Part shown: piece by piece, positions 32,925 to 42,212 of the stretch
Layout of the letters: the number at the start of each line of letters is the position of its first letter
Numbering within the stretch: the stretch's first letter is position 1
Assembly (NCBI GenBank): GCA_025456425.1
Contig: JALOKP010000012.1
Coordinates: 1 to 44,611 of the forward strand
Reading direction: 5' to 3'
DNA length: 44,611 nt
From: Acidobacteriota bacterium
Lineage (GTDB): Bacteria > Acidobacteriota > Polarisedimenticolia > J045
Translations under genes and position numbers: made by a program
The notes under the pieces: model-generated
The model's database searches: none
The model's input: only the letters and a program-made list of their open reading frames with translations
Told to the model about the DNA's origin: nothing

Positions 32925-33877
32925 AGCTGCGCAGCCGTCACCTGCTCGGGATCGCCGAACTCGAGCCGGACGAGATCGTCGCGATCCTGGACACCGCCGA
33001 GAGCTTCGCCGAGGTCGGGGGGCGGGAGATCAAGAAGGTCCCGGCGCTGCGGGGCCGGACGGTGATCAACTTCTTCGTCGAGCCCTCGACCCGGACCCGG
33101 ACCTCGTTCGAGGTCGCCGAGAAGCGCCTCTCGGCCGACACGCTGGGGATCACCGCCGCGGCCAGCTCGCTGGTCAAGGGCGAGACGCTGCTGGACACGG
33201 TCCGCAACCTCGAGGCGATGAGTCCGGACTTCATCGTGATGCGCCACCCCGAGCCGGGGGCGCACGAACTGCTGACGCGGATCTGCCGCTCCTCGGTGAT
33301 CAACGCCGGCGACGGCGGGCACGAGCACCCGACGCAGGCGCTGCTCGACGCGATGACGATGCGCCAGCGCTTCGGCCGGCTCTCGGGGCTGAAGGTCGTG
33401 ATCCTGGGCGACATCAAGCATAGCCGGGTCGCGCGCTCCAACATCCAGTTGCTGACGAAGATGGGCTCGACCGTGGTCGCCTGCGGCCCGCCCACGCTGA
33501 TCCCGGTGGGGATCGAGAAGCTGGGCGCGAAGGTCAGCTACCACCCGGACGCGGCGATCGAGGACGCCGACGTGGTGATGGTGCTGCGGATGCAGCTCGA
33601 ACGGATGAAGACCGGCTACGTCCCCAGCCTGCGGGAGTACGCGCGGCTCTACGCGCTGACCCCCGAGCGGCTGGAGCGGGCGCGGCCGGAAGCGATCGTG
33701 ATGCACCCCGGGCCGATGAACCGCGGGGTCGAGATCGACGGCGGGCTGGCCGACGGGCCGCGCTCGGTGATCCTCGACCAGGTGACCAACGGCGTCGCGG
33801 TCCGGATGGCGGTCCTCTATCTGCTGGCGGGAGGCGAGCGTGAAGACGCTGTTGCTGCGACGGGCGCGGGTCGTTGA
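32921..33877 (+). CDS. pyrB: aspartate carbamoyltransferase catalytic chain
   Basis: Condenses carbamoyl phosphate with aspartate. The 318-residue product has [20 protein letters not shown] (carbamoyl-phosphate site, near 52-71), [34 protein letters not shown] and [12 protein letters not shown]. No regulatory pyrI is present. ATG 32921 overlaps pyrR. The 3' 38 bases overlap pyrC, an unusually long same-strand overlap that suggests tight co-expression; PyrB and PyrC form a complex in some bacteria. Confidence 0.95.
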   Translation: MKLRSRHLLGIAELEPDEIVAILDTAESFAEVGGREIKKVPALRGRTVINFFVEPSTRTRTSFEVAEKRLSADTLGITAAASSLVKGETLLDTVRNLEAMSPDFIVMRHPEPGAHELLTRICRSSVINAGDGGHEHPTQALLDAMTMRQRFGRLSGLKVVILGDIKHSRVARSNIQLLTKMGSTVVACGPPTLIPVGIEKLGAKVSYHPDAAIEDADVVMVLRMQLERMKTGYVPSLREYARLYALTPERLERARPEAIVMHPGPMNRGVEIDGGLADGPRSVILDQVTNGVAVRMAVLYLLAGGEREDAVAATGAGR

Positions 33878-35120
33878 CCCGGCGAGCGGGATCGACGGGG
33901 TCCGCGACGTCCTGATCGAAGGGGGTCGGATCCTCAAGGTCGCGCAGCGGATCCAGCGGCGCGACGGGCAGGCGATCGACCTCGACGGGCTGGTGCTCTG
34001 CCCCGGCTTCATCGACATGCACGTCCACCTGCGCGAGCCCGGCCAGGAGTGGAAGGAGACGATCGCCAGCGGCACCGCGGCCGCCGCCGTGGGCGGCTTC
34101 ACGGCGGTCGCGGCGATGGCCAACACCGACCCGGTCAACGACTCGCGCGCGGTGACCGAGATGATCGTCGCGGAGGCGAAGCGGCACGGCTCGGTCCGGG
34201 TCTACCCCGTCGGCGCGATCAGCAAGAAGCTGGAAGGGAAGGAGCTGGCCGACGTCGGCGAGATGGTCGAAGCCGGCGCGGTCGCGGTCTCCGACGACGG
34301 GCGCCCGGTGATGGACCCGTCGCTGATGCGGCGCGCGCTCGAGTATGCCCAGGCCTTCGGGATCCCGGTCCTGGCCCACGAAATGGACGACGCGCTCTGC
34401 GCCGGCGGCGTGATGCACGAGGGGGCGGTCTCGACGCGCCTCGGACTGCCGGGAATGCCGCCCGCGGCCGAAGAGACGATGATCGCGCGCGACCTGCTGC
34501 TGGCCGAGGACACCGGGGGGCGGCTCCACATCCAGCACCTGACGACCGGCCGCGGACTGGCGCTGATCCGGCTGGGCCGGCGGCGCGGGATCCGGGTCAC
34601 CTGCGAGGTCACCCCGCACCACCTGACGCTGACCGACGAGGCGCTCGTCCGCTACGACACGAATCTGAAGATGAACCCGCCGCTGCGGCCCGAGGGGGAC
34701 CGGGCGGCCCTGGTGCGCGGGCTGAAGGACGGTGTCGTCGACGCGATCGGGACCGACCATGCCCCGCACCACCACGACGAGAAGTGGGTCGAGTTCGCGC
34801 GCGCCCCGTTCGGGATCATCGGGCTCGAGACCGCGATCCCGGTGCTGTTGACGAAGCTGGTCCACGAGGGGGGGCTGGCGCTGCCGCGCTTCGTCGAGCT
34901 GCTCTCCGCCGGGCCGGCCCGGGCGCTCGGCGTCGCGGGCGGCAGCCTGGCGCCGGGAGAGATCGCGGACCTCACCGTGCTCGACCTCGGGCGCGAGGGG
35001 GTGATCGACCCGGACGCCTTCCGGAGCCGGTCGCGCAACACCCCGTGGGGCGGGTTCGCGTACAGGGGGCAGGCCGTGATGACGATCGTCGGCGGCCGCG
35101 TCGTCCACGACGCGCGCTGA
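33840..35120 (+). CDS. pyrC: dihydroorotase
   Basis: Cyclises carbamoyl-aspartate to dihydroorotate. A 426-residue type I (AllB-like) amidohydrolase: metal motif [19 protein letters not shown] (about 55-73), [31 protein letters not shown] and the catalytic Asp in [12 protein letters not shown] (about 305). GTG 33840 is chosen because GGGAGGCGAGC precedes it and the protein aligns from [14 protein letters not shown]. It overlaps pyrB by 38 bases. purC follows after 51 bases. Confidence 0.94.
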   Translation: MKTLLLRRARVVDPASGIDGVRDVLIEGGRILKVAQRIQRRDGQAIDLDGLVLCPGFIDMHVHLREPGQEWKETIASGTAAAAVGGFTAVAAMANTDPVNDSRAVTEMIVAEAKRHGSVRVYPVGAISKKLEGKELADVGEMVEAGAVAVSDDGRPVMDPSLMRRALEYAQAFGIPVLAHEMDDALCAGGVMHEGAVSTRLGLPGMPPAAEETMIARDLLLAEDTGGRLHIQHLTTGRGLALIRLGRRRGIRVTCEVTPHHLTLTDEALVRYDTNLKMNPPLRPEGDRAALVRGLKDGVVDAIGTDHAPHHHDEKWVEFARAPFGIIGLETAIPVLLTKLVHEGGLALPRFVELLSAGPARALGVAGGSLAPGEIADLTVLDLGREGVIDPDAFRSRSRNTPWGGFAYRGQAVMTIVGGRVVHDAR

Positions 35121-35171
35121 CGGAGAGACCAGGCCGGCGAAGCGACCCTGCCGGCGCCAGGAGAACATTCG

Positions 35172-36059
35172 ATGGCCGCGATCACCGAGACCAACCTCCC
35201 GGGGCTGCCCCTGCTCTCGCGCGGCAAGGTGCGCGACATCTACGACCTCGGCGACCGGCTGCTGCTGATCGCCACCGACCGGATCTCGGCCTTCGACGTC
35301 GTGCTGCCGCAGCCGATCCCCGACAAGGGGAAGGTCCTGAACCAGCTCAGCGCCTTCTGGTTCGGCTGGTCGGCGCCGCTCGTCGGCAACCACCTCGTCA
35401 GCGCCGACGCTGTGGACTTCCCGGCCGTGCTCGAGCCGTTCCGGCCGGTGCTCGAGGGCCGTTCGTCGCTGGTCCGCAAGGCGGCGATGTTCCCGGTCGA
35501 GTGCGTCGCGCGCGGCTACCTCTCCGGTTCGGGCTGGAAGGAGTACCGGCAGTCCGGGACGGTCTGCGGGATCCGTCTGCCGGCGGGCCTGAAGGAATCG
35601 GACAAGCTCCCCGAGCCGATCTTCACCCCGGCCACCAAGGAAGAGACCGGCCACGACATCAACATCTCGTTCGAACAGGCCGCGTCGATCGTCGGCAACG
35701 AGGCCGCCGCCGAACTGCGCCGGCTGACGCTCGAGATCTACTCGCGCGCCGCCGCCTACGCCGCCGAGCGCGGGATCGTCATCGCCGACACGAAGTTCGA
35801 GTTCGGTGTGATCGACGGGAAGATCGCGATCTGCGACGAGATGCTCACCCCCGACTCGTCGCGCTTCTGGCCGGCCGACCGCTACGCGCCGGGCGGGCCG
35901 CAGCCCTCGTTCGACAAGCAGTTCGTGCGCGACTTCCTGGAGTCGATCCGGTGGGACAAGAACCCGCCCGCGCCGGATCTCCCGGCCGACGTGATCGCCG
36001 GGACGCGGGCGCGCTACGTCGAAGCCCTGACGATCCTCTCGGGGCGGGGGCTGCGCTAG
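35172..36059 (+). CDS. purC: phosphoribosylaminoimidazole-succinocarboxamide synthase
   Basis: SAICAR synthetase of purine biosynthesis: ATP-dependent joining of CAIR and aspartate. The 295-residue protein shows LLSRGKVRDIYDLGDRLLLIATDRISAFD, PDKGKVLNQLSAFWF, VRKAAMFPVECVARGYLSGSGW, TKEETGHDINISFEQ and DEMLTPDSSRFWP. It is the longer (about 300-residue) eukaryote-like class rather than the roughly 237-residue E. coli class. GGAGAA precedes the ATG. It follows pyrC and may be co-transcribed, linking purine and pyrimidine synthesis. Its stop shares a CTAG with the convergent gene. Confidence 0.94.
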   Translation: MAAITETNLPGLPLLSRGKVRDIYDLGDRLLLIATDRISAFDVVLPQPIPDKGKVLNQLSAFWFGWSAPLVGNHLVSADAVDFPAVLEPFRPVLEGRSSLVRKAAMFPVECVARGYLSGSGWKEYRQSGTVCGIRLPAGLKESDKLPEPIFTPATKEETGHDINISFEQAASIVGNEAAAELRRLTLEIYSRAAAYAAERGIVIADTKFEFGVIDGKIAICDEMLTPDSSRFWPADRYAPGGPQPSFDKQFVRDFLESIRWDKNPPAPDLPADVIAGTRARYVEALTILSGRGLR

Positions 36060-38485
36060 GGACAGCTCGGGTTCGGGCGCTTGACGCCGCTCGATCCCGC
36101 CCCCAGCTCGCCCGGGCCGCAGGCCGAGCGGGCGCGGGCGAGGTAGTAGAGCCCGGTCCCCGTGGCCGGCTTCGTCCCGTCGCTGCCCGACGGCCCCGCC
36201 AGGCCGGAAGCGAAGCAGGCGTGCGAGTACGCGAAGGGGCCGGCGAGCGTGCCGCGCTGCAGCTCGTAACTCGTGGCGCCGGTCACGGCCGCCCAGCGGA
36301 TCGTCGCACGGTCGGAGGCGACCGAAAGCCCCGCCGCAAGCGCCGGCGGCGCCGTGGCCGGATCGCCCGGCGCGCAGTCGGAGCAGGCCGGGAAGCCATC
36401 GCCATCGGCGTCGGTCAGGTCGGGAATGCTGACGACGACCTCGTCGGCAGCGGACTCGTGGCCGTCGTCGACCGTGAGCGCGAAGGTCAGCGTGGTGCCG
36501 CCCGGCACGACGGGAGGCTGGAAGGAGGGTCGAGGGGAGGCCGGATCGTCGAGCGGCGCCGGCGGCCCCGCGGCCTGGGTCCACGAGAAGGAGAGGGGCT
36601 GCCCGTCGGGGTCCGAGCTCGCGCTGCCGTCGAGAGCGAGCCGCGGGCCACCGGCGACACAGGTCGCGGCCAGGTCGGAGCCGGCGCGGGCCACCGGGGG
36701 CTGGTTGGGGAGGATCGTGCGGCGCGCCGTCGAGGAGAGCCCGCTCGCGTCGGTCGCCGTCAGCACCAGCTCGTAGTAGAAGAGCTCGCCCGTCCCGCCG
36801 TGGGCCTGCGCCACGAACGACCCGGTTGGCCCGACGCTGTCCTGGTAGGGGTGCTCGTGCGTGTTGTGGTGCTGGATCACCGTCCAGCGCAGGGCGTCGC
36901 CCGGCAGCGCCGGCTGGTCCGGGTCGGCTGCCGTCCCGGAGTAGGAGACGACCTCGCCGTCGACGAAGGTCGCCGGGGCCTGGGGGGCGAGGATCGTTGC
37001 GACCGGCGGAAGCGAGCCGACCGTGACCGTGACCTTGGCCGAGGTCGTCACCTGGCCGTCGTCGACCTCCAGCGTCGCGACGTAGGTCCCGTCGGCCGCG
37101 TAGGCGTGCACCACGGTCTCGCCGTCGGCCGACCCACCGTCCCCGAAGTTCCAGCGGTAGGTCAGCGGGTCGTTGTCGGGATCGACCGTCCCCGCGCCGC
37201 TCAGGGTGACCGTCAGCGGCGCGTAGCCCCACGGCGGAGTGGCCGAGGCCCGCGGGCGCGGCGCGTGGTTGCCCGCGCCGACCCACAGCACGCGGTTCAC
37301 GCTTCCCGTGGGGTAGGAGAAGCTGGTCGCGATGTTCAGGTAGTACATGTTGCCGTCCGGTCCCAGCTGGAGGTCGACCGGCCGGAAGAAGACGTCACCC
37401 TGCGCGAAGTCGTGCACCGAGACCAGCGCATCGGAGGCGTCGACCGCCAGGTACTTGATGAAGTGGCGCGCGTAGTCGGTAAAGAAGAAGCGGTCGTTGT
37501 ACTCGGACGGGTAGTTCCCCCCCACATAGAAGGCCGCGCCCGTCGCCGCCCCGCCGTCGGTGTTGTGCAGGTAGCCGTGCAGCGGCGGGGTCTGCGGGGC
37601 CTGGGCCGCGCATTCCGGCCCGAAGTACTGCCGGTAGACCGGCTGCGGGTCGGGGCCCTCCCAGCACGGCCAGCCGAAGCTCGCCCCGGGCCCGCCCCGA
37701 TTGACCTCCTCCCACGTGCTCCAGCCGACGTCGTTGACGTAGAGCCGCCCGGTGGCAGGCCGGAAAGCGGCCTTGAACGGGTTGCGCAGCCCGAGCTGGA
37801 AGACCTTGGAGCGGTTCGCGGTGGGGGTCGTATAGAACGGGTTGTCGGGCGGGGCCGAGCCGTCGGGGTTGAGGCGAAGGACCTTCCCGACCAGCTCGTT
37901 CAGGTCGAGCGAGCGCAGCGCGAGCGCCGCGGGGAAATCGTACGGGGCCCCGTCGCCGATCGCGGCGTAGAGCTTGCCGTCAGGCCCGAAGCGCAGCGCG
38001 CCGCCGGCGTGGGAGTCGATGTCGGACGGGATGCCGTCGACCAGGATCACTTCGCTGCCGGGGAGGGCGACGTCCCCGTTGGCGGTCCAGCGCGTGATCC
38101 GGTGGATGCGGGAGTAGCTGTTCTTCGGACTGGGCGGAGCGATGTCGGTCGTGTAGGCGAGATAGACGAACCGGTTCGTCACGAAGTCGGGGTCGATCGC
38201 CAGCCCGACCAGGCCGCGGTCGGTCTGGGTGTTGACGGCCACGGTGACGAACGGGGTGGTCAGCAGCCGGCCGTCGGCCGCGATCACCCGGACCCGGCCA
38301 CCCTTCTCAGCGACGAAGATCCGACCGTCGGGGGCGAAGGCGAAAGCAGTCGGGCGGTCGAGTTCCTCGGCAACCGACTCGTCGTCGAATCCCGGGGGCC
38401 AGCTCACCCCCGCCGCCGCCGGCAGGGCCAGCGCGCAGGCGAGGAGTGCCACGGACCACCGCGGAACGAACCGGCCCCCCCGCAT
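36056..38485 (-). CDS. secreted PQQ-type glucose/sorbosone dehydrogenase-like protein with PKD domains
   Basis: An 809-residue protein. After the signal peptide (RWSVALLACALALPAAAG), residues about 25-400 form a six-bladed propeller of the soluble glucose/sorbosone dehydrogenase family (RPTAFAFAPDGRIFVAEKGG, DRGLVGLAIDPDF, GLRNPFKAAFRP). About 408-480 is a PKD domain (DPDNDPLTYRWNFGDGG). About 590-680 is another Ig-like/PKD segment (DGSASSDPDGQPLSFSW), then DADGDGFPACSDC near 690, a calcium-loop-like motif. A fibronectin-like end follows. It probably oxidises sugars outside the cytoplasm. GGAGG ten bases upstream supports ATG 38485. Confidence 0.85.
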   Translation of the reverse strand: MRGGRFVPRWSVALLACALALPAAAGVSWPPGFDDESVAEELDRPTAFAFAPDGRIFVAEKGGRVRVIAADGRLLTTPFVTVAVNTQTDRGLVGLAIDPDFVTNRFVYLAYTTDIAPPSPKNSYSRIHRITRWTANGDVALPGSEVILVDGIPSDIDSHAGGALRFGPDGKLYAAIGDGAPYDFPAALALRSLDLNELVGKVLRLNPDGSAPPDNPFYTTPTANRSKVFQLGLRNPFKAAFRPATGRLYVNDVGWSTWEEVNRGGPGASFGWPCWEGPDPQPVYRQYFGPECAAQAPQTPPLHGYLHNTDGGAATGAAFYVGGNYPSEYNDRFFFTDYARHFIKYLAVDASDALVSVHDFAQGDVFFRPVDLQLGPDGNMYYLNIATSFSYPTGSVNRVLWVGAGNHAPRPRASATPPWGYAPLTVTLSGAGTVDPDNDPLTYRWNFGDGGSADGETVVHAYAADGTYVATLEVDDGQVTTSAKVTVTVGSLPPVATILAPQAPATFVDGEVVSYSGTAADPDQPALPGDALRWTVIQHHNTHEHPYQDSVGPTGSFVAQAHGGTGELFYYELVLTATDASGLSSTARRTILPNQPPVARAGSDLAATCVAGGPRLALDGSASSDPDGQPLSFSWTQAAGPPAPLDDPASPRPSFQPPVVPGGTTLTFALTVDDGHESAADEVVVSIPDLTDADGDGFPACSDCAPGDPATAPPALAAGLSVASDRATIRWAAVTGATSYELQRGTLAGPFAYSHACFASGLAGPSGSDGTKPATGTGLYYLARARSACGPGELGAGSSGVKRPNPSCP

Positions 38486-38521
38486 CGTGTCTCTCCCCCT
38501 CCAGCCGGAACGCCGACTGCA

Positions 38522-38545
38522 CCCCTTCCTTTACGGCGGAAGGGG
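38522..38545. repeat. perfect 8-bp inverted repeat upstream of the sugar-dehydrogenase gene
   Basis: CCCCTTCC (38522-38529), an 8-base spacer TTTACGGC, then GGAAGGGG (38538-38545). It lies 37-60 bases upstream of ATG 38485. On the minus strand its spacer contributes GTAAAG, the only -10-like sequence there, so it may be an operator. Confidence 0.45.
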
Positions 38546-38606
38546 CCACGGGGCAAGACCAGCCGCCAGGCCGCCGGGCCTCGCGACGGCAGGGCGCCGC
38601 GTGGCG

Positions 38607-38612
38607 TAGGCT
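38607..38612 (+). promoter_or_regulatory. -10-like element TAGGCT of the sigma-factor cassette
   Basis: TAGGCT is identical to the hexamer before ispH. It is 57 bases before ATG 38670. No recognisable -35 is present, so an alternative-sigma promoter is possible. Confidence 0.35.
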
Positions 38613-38669
38613 GACCCCGCGCGCCGGCGCAACCTTCGGCACGCGCCCTCCGTATCACCGGGTGAGCCG

Positions 38670-39242
38670 ATGTCTCCACCGAGCCTGCCGCCGCCGGACG
38701 AATCGCTGGTCGAGCGGAGCCTCGCGGGAGACGAGGATGCGTTCGGAGCCCTCGTGAGCCGCTACCAGGGATACGTCGCCGCCGTCGCCGCGCGGACCGG
38801 GGTCCGCCCGGCCGACCTGGACGACGCCGTCAGCGGCGTCTTCCTGAAGGTCTGGCGCAGCCTGCACCAGTTCCGGCCGGGAACGCCTTTCGCGACCTGG
38901 CTCTACCGGATCACCGTGAACCACGCCTTCGACGAGCACCGCCGGACCCGCCACGAGCGGGCCCACGGCGAGCTCCCCGACGAACTCAGGGACCCGCGCC
39001 CCGGCGGCACGGAGCGGCTTCTGGGCGACGAGCGCGCCCTGCTGGTGCGCGAAGCGCTGGCGGAACTGGACCCGCTCTACCGGGCCGCGCTCTTTGCGGT
39101 CTACGTCGAAGGGCGGACGATCGAGGCGACGGCGGCCGCGCTGGGGGTTCCCGAAGGGACGGTCAAGGCGCGGCTGCACCGGGGACGCCACCTGCTCGCG
39201 GACCGATTGCGGCGGCGTCACCCCGGCCACTTCGGAGGCTGA
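38670..39242 (+). CDS. ECF-type RNA polymerase sigma factor
   Basis: A 190-residue two-domain sigma factor. Region 2 (about 12-90) has DEDAFGALVSRYQGYVAAVAAR, DLDDAVSGVFLKVWRSLHQFRPGTPFATWLYRITVNHAFDEHRR. Region 4 (about 128-180) has LDPLYRAALFAVYVEGRTIEATAAALGVPEGTVKARLHRGRHLL. It is followed four bases later by a zinc-finger anti-sigma gene and then a bactofilin-like membrane gene, a normal sigma/anti-sigma arrangement. The target regulon is unknown. Confidence 0.92.
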   Translation: MSPPSLPPPDESLVERSLAGDEDAFGALVSRYQGYVAAVAARTGVRPADLDDAVSGVFLKVWRSLHQFRPGTPFATWLYRITVNHAFDEHRRTRHERAHGELPDELRDPRPGGTERLLGDERALLVREALAELDPLYRAALFAVYVEGRTIEATAAALGVPEGTVKARLHRGRHLLADRLRRRHPGHFGG

Positions 39243-39245
39243 CGG

Positions 39246-39884
39246 ATGCGTTGCGCGACCGCGGGGAAGCTGGTCAGCGAGCGGCGCGGCCGCCCGGGCG
39301 GGGGGCTGCACCCGGTGCTCGAGGCCGAGCTGGCGCAGCACCTCGCCGGCTGCCCGGCCTGCGCTGCGGACGCCGCATTCGAGGCCAGCCTTGCCGGTCT
39401 GCTGGCCGCAGTGCCGGCCGCGCCGGCGCGAACGGTGGACGTCCGGGCCCGGGTGCTGGTCGCACTCGTCTCGGAGCCGGCGGTCGACCGGCGCGCGGTG
39501 AGCCCGCGGCAACTGCTCGCCGGCGCCGCCGTGGCGGGCGGCGTGGTCGCCGCCCTGGGCCTCGCCGCGGCCTGGGCGGGCCCGGCGCTGGCCGACCGGG
39601 TGGGGGACGGCGGCCTGGTCGAGCAGTTCGGCAAGGCCCTCGCGCAAGGGGCGCGTGCGCTGCGCGGGCTCGGCGTGGCGGCCGTCGAGACGCTGCGCGC
39701 GCTGCTTTCGGCGACGGTCCAGGCGCTGGGCGCGGTCCCCGCGCTGCGGCGCGCGTGGAGCCTCGGCTTCGCCGCGATCGGCCACCTCGCCCTGGCCTCG
39801 ATGCTCCTGCTCTCCGCCTGGTGGATCGGGCGCGACATCCTGCGGCCGGCCCGGCGGGCCGCTCGCGAGGAGACCTTCCGATGA
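39246..39884 (+). CDS. anti-sigma factor with zf-HC2-type motif and two membrane segments
   Basis: A 212-residue protein. The N-terminal zinc motif is C3 and HLAGCPAC (about 32-39), the H-x3-C-x2-C core of zinc-binding anti-sigma domains. Hydrophobic spans lie at about 92-113 (LAGAAVAGGVVAALGLAAAWAG) and 175-198 (FAAIGHLALASMLLLSAWWIG), with an Ala/Leu-rich helical region between. It is expected to hold the preceding ECF factor at the membrane. GGAGG precedes ATG 39246, and its stop overlaps the next gene (ATGA). Confidence 0.8.
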   Translation: MRCATAGKLVSERRGRPGGGLHPVLEAELAQHLAGCPACAADAAFEASLAGLLAAVPAAPARTVDVRARVLVALVSEPAVDRRAVSPRQLLAGAAVAGGVVAALGLAAAWAGPALADRVGDGGLVEQFGKALAQGARALRGLGVAAVETLRALLSATVQALGAVPALRRAWSLGFAAIGHLALASMLLLSAWWIGRDILRPARRAAREETFR

Positions 39885-40927
39885 CCCGAACAGTCCTCGT
39901 CCTGCTGCTCCTCTCCGCCGGCCTGCCGGTCTTTGCCCAGCCCGCGGAGCCGCCGCCGTCGCCCGCGACCGCCCCCGAAGCCGGCCCCCCCGCCGTCGCG
40001 GAGCCGCCGGCAGACGAGCGACGGTACGGTGGCGACAAGGTCGCGGTGATGACGGCGATCGAGGTCCCGGCGGACGAGGTCGTGCAAGGGGACGTCGTCT
40101 GCATCGGCGGGACCGCCGTCGTCGCGGGCCGCGTGACCGGCGACATGGTCGTGGTCGGCGGGACGGCGGAGCTGACCGGCGCGGTGGAGGGGGAACTGGT
40201 CGCGGTCGGGTCGAACGTCTCGTTCGGACCCGACGCCTCGGTCGGCGACGACGTCGTGACGGTCGGCAGCGCGATCGACGACGGCGGGCTGGAGTTCGGA
40301 GGCGAGCGGGTCAACGTCATCCCGGTCTTCGGCATCCCGACCGCCCGCGGAGCGTTCGGGGTCGTCGCCTCGCTCCTGGGCTGGATGGCGCTGCTGCGGG
40401 TCTTCCTGGTCTTCGTCGTGATCCTCGCCTTCCTGGCCCTCGCCCCGCGCCAGGTCCTCGAGCTGAGCGAGCGGTTGCGCTCGGGCTACATCCGGGCGCT
40501 GTTCGTCGGGCTGGTCGCGCACGCGGCGATGCTCGTCCTGAGCCTGCTGCTGGCGATCACCGTGATCGGCCTGCCCGTGCTGCTGGTCCTGGCGGCCTCG
40601 TTCTGGGTGCTGCGGATCCTGGGCCGTGCCGCGCTGTTCCACTCGCTGGGCTCCGGCCTGGGGCGCGGGATCTCGCGGGAGATGTCGCTCGTCGGCGCGA
40701 CGCTGCTCGGCTTCGTCCCCTGGGCGCTCCTGATCGTGCTGCCGCTCTTCTTCGGTTTCGCCGGGCTGATCGTCGCGGTCGCGCTGCGGATGGTGCTCAA
40801 GGTGCTGGTCGACTGCCCGGCCATCGGCTGCGTGCTGGAATGGCTGATGGACCAGCGCCGCGCGCGCCGCGCGACGCCGGTCCCGCCGCCCCCTCCGGCC
40901 CCGCCCGTCGTGCCGGTCATCGCCTAG
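39881..40927 (+). CDS. bactofilin-like (polymer-forming) repeat domain fused to a multi-span membrane domain
   Basis: A 348-residue protein with a signal peptide (VLVLLLLSAGLPVFA) and a Pro/Ala linker. About 60-140 is a short beta-helix-type repeat (EVVQGDVVCIGGTAVVAGRVTGDMVVVGGTAELTGAVEGELVAVGS) like polymer-forming cytoskeletal/bactofilin domains. From about 155 there are four to five hydrophobic spans. The repeat would be extracytoplasmic, unlike cytosolic bactofilins. It is coupled to the anti-sigma gene and may sense or respond to envelope state. The Pro-rich C-terminus (PPPPPAPPVVP) is probably cytoplasmic. Confidence 0.78.
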   Translation: MTRTVLVLLLLSAGLPVFAQPAEPPPSPATAPEAGPPAVAEPPADERRYGGDKVAVMTAIEVPADEVVQGDVVCIGGTAVVAGRVTGDMVVVGGTAELTGAVEGELVAVGSNVSFGPDASVGDDVVTVGSAIDDGGLEFGGERVNVIPVFGIPTARGAFGVVASLLGWMALLRVFLVFVVILAFLALAPRQVLELSERLRSGYIRALFVGLVAHAAMLVLSLLLAITVIGLPVLLVLAASFWVLRILGRAALFHSLGSGLGRGISREMSLVGATLLGFVPWALLIVLPLFFGFAGLIVAVALRMVLKVLVDCPAIGCVLEWLMDQRRARRATPVPPPPPAPPVVPVIA

Positions 40928-40966
40928 CTGGCGGCCGGGACGCCCGATCCCGCCGCGCGCCGGCGC

Positions 40967-42037
40967 TCAGATCAGCGCCGAGAGCGACTCGCAGGCTGCG
41001 GCGAAGGGGCGCGGCCCGGTCGGGCGGTCGCGCCCGCCCGGGAAGCGTGCGAAGAGCGCGTCAAGCCGCCTCAGCGCCGCCGCGACGCGGTCCTCCGGCA
41101 GGTCCCCGGCCGCGATCCGGCGCGCGATCTCGTCGCGTGCCCGGCGCGAGGCGTCCAGGCCATGGCAGAACAGCGCGAGGTCGCAGCCGGCCTCCAAGGC
41201 GCGCCAGGCCCGCTCCGCCGGCCCCGCGCCGGAGGCAACCGCGCCCATCTCCAGGTCGTCGCTGATCGCGAGGCCGTCGAAGCCGATCCGCCCGCGGAGC
41301 CAGCCGGTGACCAGCGTCCGGCTGAAGGTCGCGGGGCGCGGCGCGTCGCCGTCGACCGCCGGGTAGTGCGCGTGCGCGGTCATCACCATCGGCGCCTCGG
41401 TCGCGAGCGCGCGATAGGGGAGGAGGTGCTGCTCCCACAGGTCCTCCGCCGACAGCGGCGAGGTCGCGAGCGCGAGGTGGGTGTCCAGGTCGCTTCCACC
41501 CAGTCCGGGAAAGTGCTTGAGGCAGCCCGCGATCCCGGCCTGCCCGAGCCCCGCCAGGACCGCCTCGGCGGTCGCGGCGACCGGCTCGGCCTGCACGCCG
41601 AACGAGCGGTCCCCGATCGCGTTGAGGCCGGGCCCGTCGTCGAGGTCGACGATCGGATGGAAATCGACGTCGAACCCGAGCGCGCCGAGCGCCTGGCCCA
41701 CCGCGGCCCAGACCGCTCGGATCCGGCCGGCACCCCAGCCGGCCTGGACACGCCCGGGCGGGAGCCGGTGGAACAGCGGGTCGATCTCGCGCAGCCGGTT
41801 GACCCGGCCCCCTTCCTGGTCCAGGGCCAGGAAGAGCGGCGCGGCCGCGGACTCCCGGATGCCGGCGATCAGGTCGGAAGTCTGGGCGGGGGAGCGGAGG
41901 TTTCGGGCGAACAGGATCGCGCCTGCCGGCCGGAGTTCCGCCAGCGCGACGGCCTCGTCGCGCAGCAGTTCAGGCCCCGGGAGGGCCGCGACGAGCATCC
42001 TCCCGGCGCTCTGCGGGTCAGTGACGGCTGGGCTCAT
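40967..42037 (-). CDS. nagZ: beta-N-acetylhexosaminidase, glycoside hydrolase family 3
   Basis: A 356-residue enzyme removing GlcNAc from anhydro-muropeptides in wall recycling. Visible: GRMLVAALPGPEL, ALDQEGGRVNRL, VDFHPIVDLDDGPG, KHFPGLGGSDLDTHLAL with the Asp-x-His dyad, and the nucleophile Asp in LAISDDLEMGAV. The usual KHFPGHG is KHFPGLG here (His to Leu). The start at ATG 42037 is supported by a promoter whose -10 is six bases away. The neighbouring M23 peptidase is also a wall enzyme. Confidence 0.9.
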   Translation of the reverse strand: MSPAVTDPQSAGRMLVAALPGPELLRDEAVALAELRPAGAILFARNLRSPAQTSDLIAGIRESAAAPLFLALDQEGGRVNRLREIDPLFHRLPPGRVQAGWGAGRIRAVWAAVGQALGALGFDVDFHPIVDLDDGPGLNAIGDRSFGVQAEPVAATAEAVLAGLGQAGIAGCLKHFPGLGGSDLDTHLALATSPLSAEDLWEQHLLPYRALATEAPMVMTAHAHYPAVDGDAPRPATFSRTLVTGWLRGRIGFDGLAISDDLEMGAVASGAGPAERAWRALEAGCDLALFCHGLDASRRARDEIARRIAAGDLPEDRVAAALRRLDALFARFPGGRDRPTGPRPFAAACESLSALI

Positions 42038-42043
42038 GGCGCG

Positions 42044-42072
42044 ATTGTCGGGAGCCGGGGCGGGGGCGTCAA
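42044..42072 (-). promoter_or_regulatory. nagZ promoter TTGACG-N17-GACAAT, leaderless
   Basis: On the minus strand TTGACG (42072-42067, 5 of 6), a 17-base spacer and GACAAT (42049-42044, 4 of 6) end six bases before ATG 42037. This is the best sigma-70-like promoter in the window, and it places the transcription start at the start codon. Confidence 0.68.
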
Positions 42073-42212
42073 CGCGGCAGGCCGGACCCCGCCGCCCGGC
42101 GGTCGGAGAGGAAAACCCGGCTGGAGAGCGGTCGCGCTCCGGCCCCTCGCCTCCCGCAAGTCCCTCTACGACAGCCAGTTTGCGGGTCTTCGCGATCGTC
42201 TTCGGCGGTCCG

